Source of the DNA: Bacteroidota bacterium
GTDB lineage: Bacteria; Bacteroidota; Bacteroidia; J057; JAJTIE01
Reading direction: 5' to 3'
Assembly: GCA_021300195.1 (NCBI GenBank)
Contig: JAJTIE010000049.1
Coordinates: 1 to 46,831 of the forward strand
DNA: 46,831 nucleotides
Below are positions 1-6,928 of this stretch, in pieces; within the stretch, counting starts at the first letter, position 1; the number at the start of each line of letters is the position of its first letter. Under the pieces are notes generated by a model that was not told the origin of the DNA, made no database searches, and saw only the letters and a list, made by a program, of their open reading frames with translations. The translations under genes and the position numbers were made by a program.

Positions 1-66
1 ACCTGCCCGGGTGGCCTGGATGTGTGCGACGCGAGCGGAAATGGCAACCATGGCGTGAAACAATAA
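1..66 (+). CDS. LamG-array protein, 3' end only (array member 1)
   Basis: Only the last 21 codons are in the window, read in frame 1 and ending at a TAA at 64-66. They encode the family's C-terminal signature with two cysteines (CPGGLDVCD) followed by DASGNGNHGVKQ. This matches the ends of the ten downstream paralogues, so the array continues to the left of the window. It is odd in ending in Gln, where all complete members end in Phe or Tyr, and in having L for Q within the Cys motif. No function can be assigned beyond family membership. Confidence 0.85.
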   Translation, partial: TCPGGLDVCDASGNGNHGVKQ

Positions 67-91
67 TGATGGAACCAATCTTTAAAAAAGT

Positions 92-805
92 ATGATACCA
101 ATTCTGATTGTAATTTCAGCTTGCCTCGCCGGTTCCTGTTATGGACAAGGTTCTTCGGGTGCACTGGCGTTTTCCGGGAGTTCCTACTTATCTATTGGAA
201 ATTCGGTTAGCGTTAGGCCCAGCACTGCACTTACGCTGGAAGCATGGGTGTATGTAACCAATCACCTAGGCACTGACAGGCGCATGCTGATAAGTAAAGA
301 TGATGACTGGAATCCCGCCACCTCGGGCTACCATATGTGGATAGAAGGGGGAAGTGGTACACCTGTCTTTGGCGTGGGGAACAATGTGGTCAATGGAACT
401 TATGTTGCTGGTGCAGACCCTTTTCCCCTGAATGGGTGGCATCATCTGGCAGGTACTTTTGTAGCGGGTACCTTGCAGCTTTATCTGGATGGAGTGCTTA
501 TTGCAAGCAGTAATTCTGCGCCGGCCACCATCGGCTATAGCACAGATGAGCTAAGAATTGGCAGGTTAAGCGCCGCGTTTTCCACTTACAATTATTTCTT
601 TGATGGTAGAGTAGATGAGATTCGCATCTGGAACCGCGCCCTAACGGAGGCCGAAATTCGCCATAAGATGACCGAGCGGCTGACGGGCACAGAGCCAGGC
701 CTAGCAGCCTACTGGCGTATGGACGAGGGCACAGACAACACCTGCCCTGGCGGCCAGGACGTATGCGATGCGAGTGGAAATGGCAATCACGGAACTAAAT
801 TTTAA
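92..805 (+). CDS. Secreted single-domain LamG/concanavalin-like protein (array member 2)
   Basis: This 237-residue protein has a signal peptide (residues 1-18, cleaved near CYG|QG) followed by one LamG_3-type beta-sandwich. First comes the opening strand GALAFSGSSYLSI, then LEAWVYV, a HHLAGTF strand, the LYLDGVLIAS hairpin, and the family closing block VDEIRIWNRALTEAEIRHKM. It ends in the constant block EPGLAAYWRMDEG, the cysteine pair CPGGQDVC and GNHGTKF. An in-frame TAA at 83-85 limits the start to ATG 92. LamG folds usually bind carbohydrate or protein, but no ligand is visible. There is no T9SS domain, so Sec export to the periplasm or surface is likely. The next gene begins 4 bp downstream. 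Confidence 0.85.
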   Translation: MIPILIVISACLAGSCYGQGSSGALAFSGSSYLSIGNSVSVRPSTALTLEAWVYVTNHLGTDRRMLISKDDDWNPATSGYHMWIEGGSGTPVFGVGNNVVNGTYVAGADPFPLNGWHHLAGTFVAGTLQLYLDGVLIASSNSAPATIGYSTDELRIGRLSAAFSTYNYFFDGRVDEIRIWNRALTEAEIRHKMTERLTGTEPGLAAYWRMDEGTDNTCPGGQDVCDASGNGNHGTKF

Positions 806-809
806 GAAA

Positions 810-1526
810 ATGAAGAAACGGTTGTTTAGTACTTTTGTTGTGAGTATTTGCCTTGCTAGCTTGGCGGTTGCCCAGGGAGCAGGTAGCTCACTGGCGTTTG
901 ATGGCGGCAGCAGTCATGTACAAATAGGCAGCGGCTCGAGCCTCAATCTAGAGGGTAGTGCCATCACCATTGAAGCCTGGATTTTTGTATCAGGCTATCC
1001 CGTGGTGTATCCCACTATCATTGCCAAGGGTAATTCCTTAAATAGTTATGAGTTTGATGTTCACAACAGCGGCGCGCTAACATGGTCACTTGGCCTCTCA
1101 TCCGGTCAGAAAACGTTGACGAGTCTTGCCGGCACAGTTGCCAGTAATACCTGGGTGCATGTAGCTGGAACTTATGATGGGTCACGAATGCGTTCTTATA
1201 TAAATGGGATTGAGGTGGCTAGTGTGAATGCCAGTGGAGCGATAGTGGGCAATGCACTGCCACCCCGTATTGGGATACGTACCAATTGTTGCTCCCCCAC
1301 TTCCTCTATTGGGTCGCCATTTCAGGGAGAAATCGATGAAGTGCGCATCTGGAACCGAGCACTTACACAGGACGAAATCCGCCACAGGATGACCGAGCAC
1401 CTGGCAGGTACCGAGCCCGGCCTGGTAGCCTACTACCGTATGGATGAGGGCACAGACAATACCTGCCCCGGCGGCCAGGATGTATGTGATGCCAGCGGGA
1501 ATAATAATCATGGAATTAGATACTAA
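810..1526 (+). CDS. Secreted single-domain LamG protein (array member 3)
   Basis: This 238-residue paralogue starts at ATG 810, four bases after the preceding stop. An in-frame ATG at 768 would lie inside the preceding gene and would put a non-signal leader in front of MKKRLFSTF. The signal peptide ends AVA|QG. The domain shows ALTIEAW-type strands (TIEAWIFVSG), VHVAGTYDG, RSYINGIEVA, then DEVRIWNRALTQDEIRHRM, EPGLVAYYRMDEG and the CPGGQDVC pair, with C-terminus GIRY. It contains an extra CC pair (RTNCCSPTSS) in the variable region before the closing helix, which is unusual in the array. Its spacing to both neighbours implies one polycistronic unit. Confidence 0.84.
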   Translation: MKKRLFSTFVVSICLASLAVAQGAGSSLAFDGGSSHVQIGSGSSLNLEGSAITIEAWIFVSGYPVVYPTIIAKGNSLNSYEFDVHNSGALTWSLGLSSGQKTLTSLAGTVASNTWVHVAGTYDGSRMRSYINGIEVASVNASGAIVGNALPPRIGIRTNCCSPTSSIGSPFQGEIDEVRIWNRALTQDEIRHRMTEHLAGTEPGLVAYYRMDEGTDNTCPGGQDVCDASGNNNHGIRY

Positions 1527-1531
1527 AGAAT

Positions 1532-2269
1532 ATGAAAATCTTATCAACTTTCTCCCTGGTACTGCTCTTTTCTGTTTCTGGCTTTGCTGAGGCCCAGCCG
1601 GGCCGCGCAATAGACATAGATGGCATAGGCTATGTACAGGTCCCCAATTTCAGCAGCCTGGATGGTGCCAACGACATTACCCTGGAAGCTTGGGTATACC
1701 TGAAGAGCGACGCAGCCGAATGGGACCGCATCCTTGATGCTGACTCAGGTGTAAGTGGGGCGAATCAGCAGCCCCGGTTTATGATGGGTTTTGGCATGAA
1801 CAACCGTATTCGCTTCCGCATTAATGATTATGGCCAGTATCAATACCTATTTGGTATGGAGAGCATTTCCGCAGTACCTACCAGCCAATGGGCGCACATT
1901 GCATGTGTACGTTCATCGGGCAACATGCGCATCTATATCAATGGTGTTCAAGATGCGAATGTCGGATACTTTACTAATCCGATTCAGACATTTGCCAATA
2001 ACCCGGATCTCAGCATTGGGTCAATAACAGGATATTTGGGATGCGGTGGGCCATGTTCCTACCTGCCAGGTATGGTAGACGAAGTGCGCATCTGGAGCCG
2101 CGCGCTGAGTGAGGCGGAAATTCGCCATAAGATGACCGAGCGGCTGGCGGGTGCTGTGCCCGGCCTGGTGGCTTACTACCGCATGGATGAGGGCACAGAC
2201 AACACCTGCCCGGGCGGCCAGGACGTATGCGATGCGAGTGGAAATGGCAATCATGGGGTTAAGTTTTAG
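1532..2269 (+). CDS. Secreted single-domain LamG protein (array member 4)
   Basis: The product has 245 residues, with signal peptide MKILSTFSLVLLFSVSGF...AEA|QP. Its opening strand (AIDIDGIGYVQVPNF) is less like the QGxxxALxF consensus than that of the other members. Then come LEAWVYLKSD, AHIACVRSSG, RIYINGVQ, DEVRIWSRALSEAEIRHKM and the constant tail ending GVKF. A variable-region CGGPC motif adds two cysteines. The stop codon TAG at 2267-2269 shares its AG with the first unit of the heptamer repeat that follows. Start ATG 1532 is 5 bp after the previous stop. Confidence 0.84.
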   Translation: MKILSTFSLVLLFSVSGFAEAQPGRAIDIDGIGYVQVPNFSSLDGANDITLEAWVYLKSDAAEWDRILDADSGVSGANQQPRFMMGFGMNNRIRFRINDYGQYQYLFGMESISAVPTSQWAHIACVRSSGNMRIYINGVQDANVGYFTNPIQTFANNPDLSIGSITGYLGCGGPCSYLPGMVDEVRIWSRALSEAEIRHKMTERLAGAVPGLVAYYRMDEGTDNTCPGGQDVCDASGNGNHGVKF

Positions 2270-2344
2270 CAACCAGCAACCAGCAACCAGCAACCAGCAA
2301 CCAGCAACCAGCAACCAGCAACCAGCAACCAGCAACCAGCAACC
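2268..2344. repeat. Heptamer tandem repeat, 11 perfect copies of AGCAACC
   Basis: Eleven exact, uninterrupted copies of a 7-bp unit fill most of the 106-bp gap between array members 4 and 5. The repeat begins inside the stop codon of member 4 and ends 31 bp before the ATG of member 5. Perfect short repeats of this kind slip easily during replication, so the copy number probably varies between strains. Because 7 is not a multiple of 3, each slip also changes reading frame for anything that reads through. An effect on expression of member 5 through spacing is inference. Confidence 0.95.
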
Positions 2345-2375
2345 TCCTAGTAGTTAACTAAAAGGAAATAATCCC

Positions 2376-3095
2376 ATGAAGCGTCTGATTTTATTTACTA
2401 TTTGTTATTCGCTGTTCGCTAGTTACGGGCAGGGGAGTGTAAGTGCCTTAAGTTTTTCCGGCGACGGATACATTAGCCTCCCTAGTACAATTGCCTTTGA
2501 CAATCGCGATTTTACCGTATCTATGTGGGCAAAGATTGACCCCGTGCAGCCCATTTATTTCACGAACCTGTGGGGAAGTGGATACACTCAAATAGGCTCG
2601 GGGTATACACGCGACATTGAGTTTTATCTGGAAACGAGTGGAACCCCGGCAAGGACAACCCCAGGAATTCATGTGCGAGATGGCAGTTCTGCCTTGGGTG
2701 TTGCTACCAGCTTTCAGGTAAACGATGGTGCCTGGCATCATCTGGTTTTTATGCGAACAGGTTCCGTTTTTTCTATACACATCGATGGTATTTTGGCCGG
2801 TGCTAGTTCGGGTGCATTGGGCGATTTAGATGATACGGGTGCCCCAGTACGGCTCGGCAGCCTTTTCTTTTCTATGCAGGACCGGCGAATGAGAGGTGTG
2901 CTCGACGAAGTAAGCATCTGGAACCGCGCGCTTACAGAGGATGAGATTCGCCACAAAATGACCGAGCGGCTGGCTGGCACCGAGCCTGGCCTGGTAGCTT
3001 ACTACCGCCTGGATGAGGGTGCAGACAATACCTGCCCGGGTGGCCAGGATGTGTGTGATGCCAGCGGGAATAATAATCATGGGGTGAAGTTTTAG
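2376..3095 (+). CDS. Secreted single-domain LamG protein (array member 5)
   Basis: The product has 239 residues, with signal peptide MKRLILFTICYSLFASYG|QG. The LamG core has ALSFSGDGYISLP, VSMWAKIDPV, HHLVFMRTG, FSIHIDGILAG, DEVSIWNRALTEDEIRHKM and the constant tail EPGLVAYYRLDEG with CPGGQDVC and GVKF. It is the first gene after the heptamer repeat, and the 106-bp gap is by far the longest in the array. It is therefore the best candidate for having a separate promoter or repeat-dependent control, though I see no clear -33/-7 pair there. Sugar or protein binding is only a family-level expectation. Confidence 0.84.
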   Translation: MKRLILFTICYSLFASYGQGSVSALSFSGDGYISLPSTIAFDNRDFTVSMWAKIDPVQPIYFTNLWGSGYTQIGSGYTRDIEFYLETSGTPARTTPGIHVRDGSSALGVATSFQVNDGAWHHLVFMRTGSVFSIHIDGILAGASSGALGDLDDTGAPVRLGSLFFSMQDRRMRGVLDEVSIWNRALTEDEIRHKMTERLAGTEPGLVAYYRLDEGADNTCPGGQDVCDASGNNNHGVKF

Positions 3096-3119
3096 TAAGA
3101 AAAAGTTTATTAAGAACGC

Positions 3120-3851
3120 ATGAAAAAGATTCTGCTATTTATTGCCTGCTGCCTCTTTGCTATCGCCTATGGCCAGGGCAGCGTTCGGGCCCTGGGCTTT
3201 ACGGGCGATCGAGTGCCGATGCCGGGTGGGGGTATACCCACTGAGGCTAATCCGCCAGCAGGTGTTAGCATCAGTCATTCGTTTCTTAATAACAGGGCCG
3301 AATACACCTGGGAGGCCTGGGTCTTTAATCAATCTAACGAGGAGAGTTGGGTATACGGGGAAGGGAATCCGCAGCTCACTTTTGCCGTTGGACTCGGCCC
3401 GGGTGTGTTCTATGTTGCTGCCCACAATGAGGGGGTTTCTCCCCCATGGCAGCTTGTTAGTATCCCCACCGGAGCGGCTGTACCCACCAATGAATGGGCC
3501 CATTTTGCGGTTACGCGAAGAAACAATGGAACCACTACCTTGTACATAAATGGCGTACAGGTTGCTACTGGGGCGCTACATGTGCAGAGCCACTCGGCTA
3601 CGAGCCAGGCCGCAATTGGTATAAACCCTGGCTTCACCTCTCAGATTGATCTGCCCTTTAGGGGGATAGTGGACGAAGTCCGCATCTGGAACCGCGCCCT
3701 AACGGAGGACGAGATCCGCCACAAAATGACCGAGCGACTGACGGGTAGCGAACCCGGCTTTGCTGCTTATTACCGCATGGATCAGGATGCTTGCCCAGGG
3801 GCAGATGTGTGTGATGCAAGCGGACAAAACAATCATGGCGTGCGGTTCTAG
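3120..3851 (+). CDS. Secreted single-domain LamG protein with shortened tail (array member 6)
   Basis: The product has 243 residues, with signal peptide MKKILLFIACCLFAIAYG|QG. The domain carries ALGFTGD, YTWEAWVFNQ, AHFAVTRRNN, TLYINGVQ and DEVRIWNRALTEDEIRHKM. The C-terminal block is shortened: EPGFAAYYRMDQDACPGADVCD lacks the usual EGxDNT and one of the Gly residues, yet keeps both cysteines and ends GVRF. A long proline- and glycine-rich insertion after the first strand (around residues 35-55) is unique in the array. ATG 3120 follows the previous stop by 24 bp. Confidence 0.83.
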   Translation: MKKILLFIACCLFAIAYGQGSVRALGFTGDRVPMPGGGIPTEANPPAGVSISHSFLNNRAEYTWEAWVFNQSNEESWVYGEGNPQLTFAVGLGPGVFYVAAHNEGVSPPWQLVSIPTGAAVPTNEWAHFAVTRRNNGTTTLYINGVQVATGALHVQSHSATSQAAIGINPGFTSQIDLPFRGIVDEVRIWNRALTEDEIRHKMTERLTGSEPGFAAYYRMDQDACPGADVCDASGQNNHGVRF

Positions 3852-3888
3852 GGAGTGGAAGATTTTTTTACCGTATGAATACTTAAAA

Positions 3889-4611
3889 ATGAAGAACATG
3901 AGAGGGATATTACTAATCGCATTTTTCAGCCTATTTGCTATGGCCCATGGCCAGGGGGCAGGTAGTGCGTTAGATTTTAATGGGGTAGCCGGAGGCATTC
4001 GTGTGGGCAATAGCGCGACCCTTAACTTTGGTCTTGGTGATTTTTCCCTAGAGCTATGGGTAAGGGTACCGTCCACCCTTACCCTGGAGGAACTAGTTGT
4101 GGTTGGGAAGCGCCCTGTCTGCGGAAATTCAAACTTTTGGAATATCCGAACAAGCCCCACTGATGGTATATACCTGGAGGTTTCGAATAGTGCTCTAGGT
4201 GAGGATGACCGTTGTGGTGCGGGTCTCATTTATGATGGCGAATGGCATCATGTTGCCTTCGTCCGCCGTGGCCGGGAGATTCGTAGTTACCGCGACGGAA
4301 GCCTTTTCGCTACAACCACTCTACGTTTCGATTACAATGTAGATAACTCGGTTGACATGTTTATCGGCGATGGTGTCTGTGCCGGGATTGGCCGTAATGG
4401 GCGAATGCAAGGCAATGTAGATGAGCTCCGCATTTGGAGCCGTGCCCTAACAGAAGAGCAGATCCGCCACAAAATGACCGAACGCCTGCGGAACGCTGAG
4501 CCCGGCCTGGTGGCCTACTACCGCCTAGATGAGGGTGCAGACAATACCTGCCCAGGCGGCCAGGATGTATGCGATGCCAGCGGGAATGCGAATCACGGGG
4601 TAAAATTCTAG
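3889..4611 (+). CDS. Secreted single-domain LamG protein (array member 7)
   Basis: The frame is open from 3760 inside member 6, but the signal peptide begins at ATG 3889 (MKNMRGILLIAFFSLFAMA, cleaved at HG|QG); ATG 3898 is an alternative. The protein from 3889 has 240 residues: ALDFNGVAGGIRVG, LELWVRVPST, HHVAFVRRG, RSYRDGSLFA, DELRIWSRALTEEQIRHKM and tail EPGLVAYYRLDEG, CPGGQDVC, GVKF. Two extra Cys pairs lie in the variable region (VCGNSN and DDRCGAG). Its 3' end and the 17 bp after it are almost identical to those of member 8, which marks the left edge of a recent duplication. Confidence 0.83.
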   Translation: MKNMRGILLIAFFSLFAMAHGQGAGSALDFNGVAGGIRVGNSATLNFGLGDFSLELWVRVPSTLTLEELVVVGKRPVCGNSNFWNIRTSPTDGIYLEVSNSALGEDDRCGAGLIYDGEWHHVAFVRRGREIRSYRDGSLFATTTLRFDYNVDNSVDMFIGDGVCAGIGRNGRMQGNVDELRIWSRALTEEQIRHKMTERLRNAEPGLVAYYRLDEGADNTCPGGQDVCDASGNANHGVKF

Positions 4612-4628
4612 CTTAACCTAATAGGATA

Positions 4629-5384
4629 ATGAAAAAGAGGTTCATTTATTTCGTTTCGATCCTCTGCCTGCTCACGGTAGGCCAGCGGTCGGTATGGGCA
4701 CAGGGCAGTGTTCGTGCACTTAGCTTTGATGGAAATGACTGGATACGCCTGCCCCTGCTGAGTAGCCTGAACGGCCAGCAGCAGGTAACCTTCAGCTGCT
4801 GGGTGCGCTATGGCGACCCTAACGTAAATCAAACACTTTTCGCACATTGGGGAAATAGCGTAAACCCTGTTGGCACCAATGTGGGTTTCTATATCACGCT
4901 ATTGAATCACAGACTGACGGCCAACACAAGTGCTGGCTGGTGGATGCAAACAGCAGCTGAGCCACTAGTGCCGGGCAATTGGTATCATGTGGCGGTGGTA
5001 TTTGACGGCACGCTGGCCACCGATGCGGAACGCATGCGGATGTATGTGAACGGAGAACAACAGCTTGTAGACTTCACGAATCAACCGGTTCCAGTGCCTA
5101 CAGCCATTGGAGATCGTGCAGTGATTACCCAGATCGGTGCCCGTAGGGATAACGGTAACGTACTGATAGACCACGTACGCGGTGGCGTTTTGGATGAAAT
5201 GGCACTATGGTACCGGGCTCTTAGTCCTACCGAAATTCGCCACAAGATGACCGAGCGGCTGGCGGGTAACGAGCCCGGCCTGGTGGCCTACTACCGGATG
5301 GACGAGGGCGCTGACGGAACCTGCCCAGGCGGCCAGGATGTGTGCGATGCCAGCGGGAATGCGAATCACGGGGTAAAATTCTAG
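4629..5384 (+). CDS. Secreted single-domain LamG protein, recent duplicate A (array member 8)
   Basis: The product has 251 residues, with a long signal peptide MKKRFIYFVSILCLLTVGQ...VWA|QG. The core has ALSFDGNDWIRLP, VTFSCWVRYGDP, YHVAVVFDGTLATDAERM, MYVNGEQQ, DEMALWYRALSPTEIRHKM and tail EPGLVAYYRMDEG, CPGGQDVC, GVKF. The closing block is DEMALWYRALSPTE instead of DEVRIWNRALTEDE, defining a subfamily shared only with member 9. The first ~63 residues are identical to member 9 except W23/L. The YHVAVVFDG hairpin is longer than in other members because of the TLATDAERM insertion. Confidence 0.84.
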   Translation: MKKRFIYFVSILCLLTVGQRSVWAQGSVRALSFDGNDWIRLPLLSSLNGQQQVTFSCWVRYGDPNVNQTLFAHWGNSVNPVGTNVGFYITLLNHRLTANTSAGWWMQTAAEPLVPGNWYHVAVVFDGTLATDAERMRMYVNGEQQLVDFTNQPVPVPTAIGDRAVITQIGARRDNGNVLIDHVRGGVLDEMALWYRALSPTEIRHKMTERLAGNEPGLVAYYRMDEGADGTCPGGQDVCDASGNANHGVKF

Positions 5385-5401
5385 CTTAACCTAATGGGAT
5401 A

Positions 5402-6157
5402 ATGAAAAAGAGGTTCATTTATTTCGTTTCGATCCTCTGCCTGCTCACGGTAGGCCAGCGGTCGGTATTGGCACAGGGCAGTGTTCGTGCACTTAGCTTT
5501 GATGGGAATGACTGGATACGCCTGCCCCTGCTGAGTAGCCTGAACGGCCAGCAGCAGGTAACCTTCAGCTGCTGGGTGCGCTATGGCGACCCTAGCGTCA
5601 ATCAGACGCTGTTCACCCACTGGGTGAACAGCGTGCAGCCCGTTGGGGCCAATACGGGTTTTTATGTCACACTATTTAACAATAGACTGGTGGCCAACAC
5701 GAATGCTGGGCTGGGTATGCAAACAGCAGCTGAGCCATTAGTGCCGGGCAATTGGTATCATGTGGCGGTGGTGTTTGACGGCACGCTGGCCACCGATGCG
5801 GAACGCATGCGTATGTATGTGAACGGAGAGCAGCAGCTTGTAGACTTCACCTTTCAAACGGTTCCGGTTCCCACAGCCATTGGAAACCGTGCCGTGATTA
5901 CCCAGATCGGAGCCCGACGCGGTAACAGTAATGACCTGATAGACTACGTACGCGGTGGAGTTCTGGATGAGATGGCCCTTTGGTATAGGGCCCTTAGCCC
6001 CACCGAGATACGCCATAAGATGTGCGAGCGGCTGACGGGTACAGAGCCAGGCCTAGCAGCCTACTGGCGTATGGACGAGGGTGCTGATGGAACCTGCGCC
6101 GGCGGCCAGGATGTGTGTGATGCCAGCGGAAACAACAATCATGGAGTTAAATTTTGA
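5402..6157 (+). CDS. Secreted single-domain LamG protein, recent duplicate B (array member 9)
   Basis: The product has 251 residues, starting exactly 773 bp downstream of member 8 with the same upstream sequence apart from one base. It matches member 8 through the signal peptide and the first half of the domain. It diverges around residues 64-105 (NQTLFTHWVNSVQPVGA) and again at the C-terminal block. That block (KMCERLTGTEPGLAAYWRMDEG) resembles member 2 instead: 55 of 56 bases match between 6026-6081 and 674-729. So the copy is mosaic. It has KMCE where members 2-8 have KMTE (KMRE/RMTE-like variants aside), adding a cysteine. Confidence 0.84.
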   Translation: MKKRFIYFVSILCLLTVGQRSVLAQGSVRALSFDGNDWIRLPLLSSLNGQQQVTFSCWVRYGDPSVNQTLFTHWVNSVQPVGANTGFYVTLFNNRLVANTNAGLGMQTAAEPLVPGNWYHVAVVFDGTLATDAERMRMYVNGEQQLVDFTFQTVPVPTAIGNRAVITQIGARRGNSNDLIDYVRGGVLDEMALWYRALSPTEIRHKMCERLTGTEPGLAAYWRMDEGADGTCAGGQDVCDASGNNNHGVKF

Positions 6158-6162
6158 GAAAT

Positions 6163-6897
6163 ATGAAAACTAAAGGTGCGCGATTATTCATGTATATAAT
6201 TACGGGTATGGTAGTTGCACCATATCTCGTAATCGCCCAGGGGCCTGGAGGGGCGCTGAATTTTGAAGGTACATCACGGGTGGCAGTTGCCTATAACCTG
6301 GCAGGTCATTCCCATTACACGATAAGCGCTTGGACAAAGGCGAGTATCGTGCCGAGTGGTACGAGTCATTATGACCAACGGCATGTGTTGAACCTACAAG
6401 GTACAGCCATGATTTATGGAGATATAAATGGGCAGTGGCGCATGGGATTTATGGGAAGTGACGAAATCTGGCATGGTGCCTATATAGGATCCATAGAGCC
6501 GGGCGTATGGGAGCATCTATCGCTTGTGTTTGATCGTACCGCAGGTTTCGCATTTATGTATCGGAATGGCAATCTTATCTCGAGCCTCCAACTACCTGCT
6601 GGTATTTTGCCAGTTGTTCCACCATGGCAGTCTGCTACGCTTGCCAATCATTCCGGCATAGGTGCCGGCGAAGACTTAAATACCAAACTATTTAGGGGCG
6701 ACATTGATGAGGTACGTATCTGGAGCCGCGCCCTTACCCAGGACGAAATTCGCCACAAGATGTGCGAGAAACTGACGGGCACCGAGCCTGGCCTGGTGGC
6801 CTATTACCGCATGGACGAGGGCGCAGACAACACCTGCCCCGGCGGCCAGGATGTATGCGATGCCAGTGGGAATGGGAATCATGGGATTAAGTTTTGA
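6163..6897 (+). CDS. Secreted single-domain LamG protein (array member 10)
   Basis: I choose ATG 6163 (244 residues). A TTG at 6154 overlapping the previous stop would add only three residues. The signal peptide is MKTKGARLFMYIITGMVVAP...VIA|QG. The domain has ALNFEGTSRVAVA, YTISAWTKASI, EHLSLVFDRT, AFMYRNGNLIS, DEVRIWSRALTQDEIRHKM, C at KMCEKL, and tail EPGLVAYYRMDEG, CPGGQDVC, GIKF. The gap to member 9 is 5 bp. Its N-terminal half is among the most AT-rich in the array. Confidence 0.83.
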   Translation: MKTKGARLFMYIITGMVVAPYLVIAQGPGGALNFEGTSRVAVAYNLAGHSHYTISAWTKASIVPSGTSHYDQRHVLNLQGTAMIYGDINGQWRMGFMGSDEIWHGAYIGSIEPGVWEHLSLVFDRTAGFAFMYRNGNLISSLQLPAGILPVVPPWQSATLANHSGIGAGEDLNTKLFRGDIDEVRIWSRALTQDEIRHKMCEKLTGTEPGLVAYYRMDEGADNTCPGGQDVCDASGNGNHGIKF

Positions 6898-6928
6898 GCT
6901 TTTTTTCTAGACATAAAGTTTTTGCTGT

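Larger units (their letters stand above)
4612..6157 (+). repeat. 773-bp tandem duplication of a LamG gene with its leader
   Basis: Unit 1 (4612-5384) and unit 2 (5385-6157) each consist of a 17-bp spacer plus one LamG gene. Start-to-start and stop-to-stop distances are both 773 bp. The spacers differ at one base (CTAATAGG versus CTAATGGG). The similarity continues leftward into the 3' end of member 7, which places the crossover inside the constant 3' module. This is what unequal recombination between array members would leave. Confidence 0.85.

Noticed and set aside
2021-2357. Frames reading NQQPATS or its antisense through the heptamer repeat
   Set aside because: They are by-products of a 7-bp repeat being open in all frames. 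The upstream parts are shadows of LamG genes.
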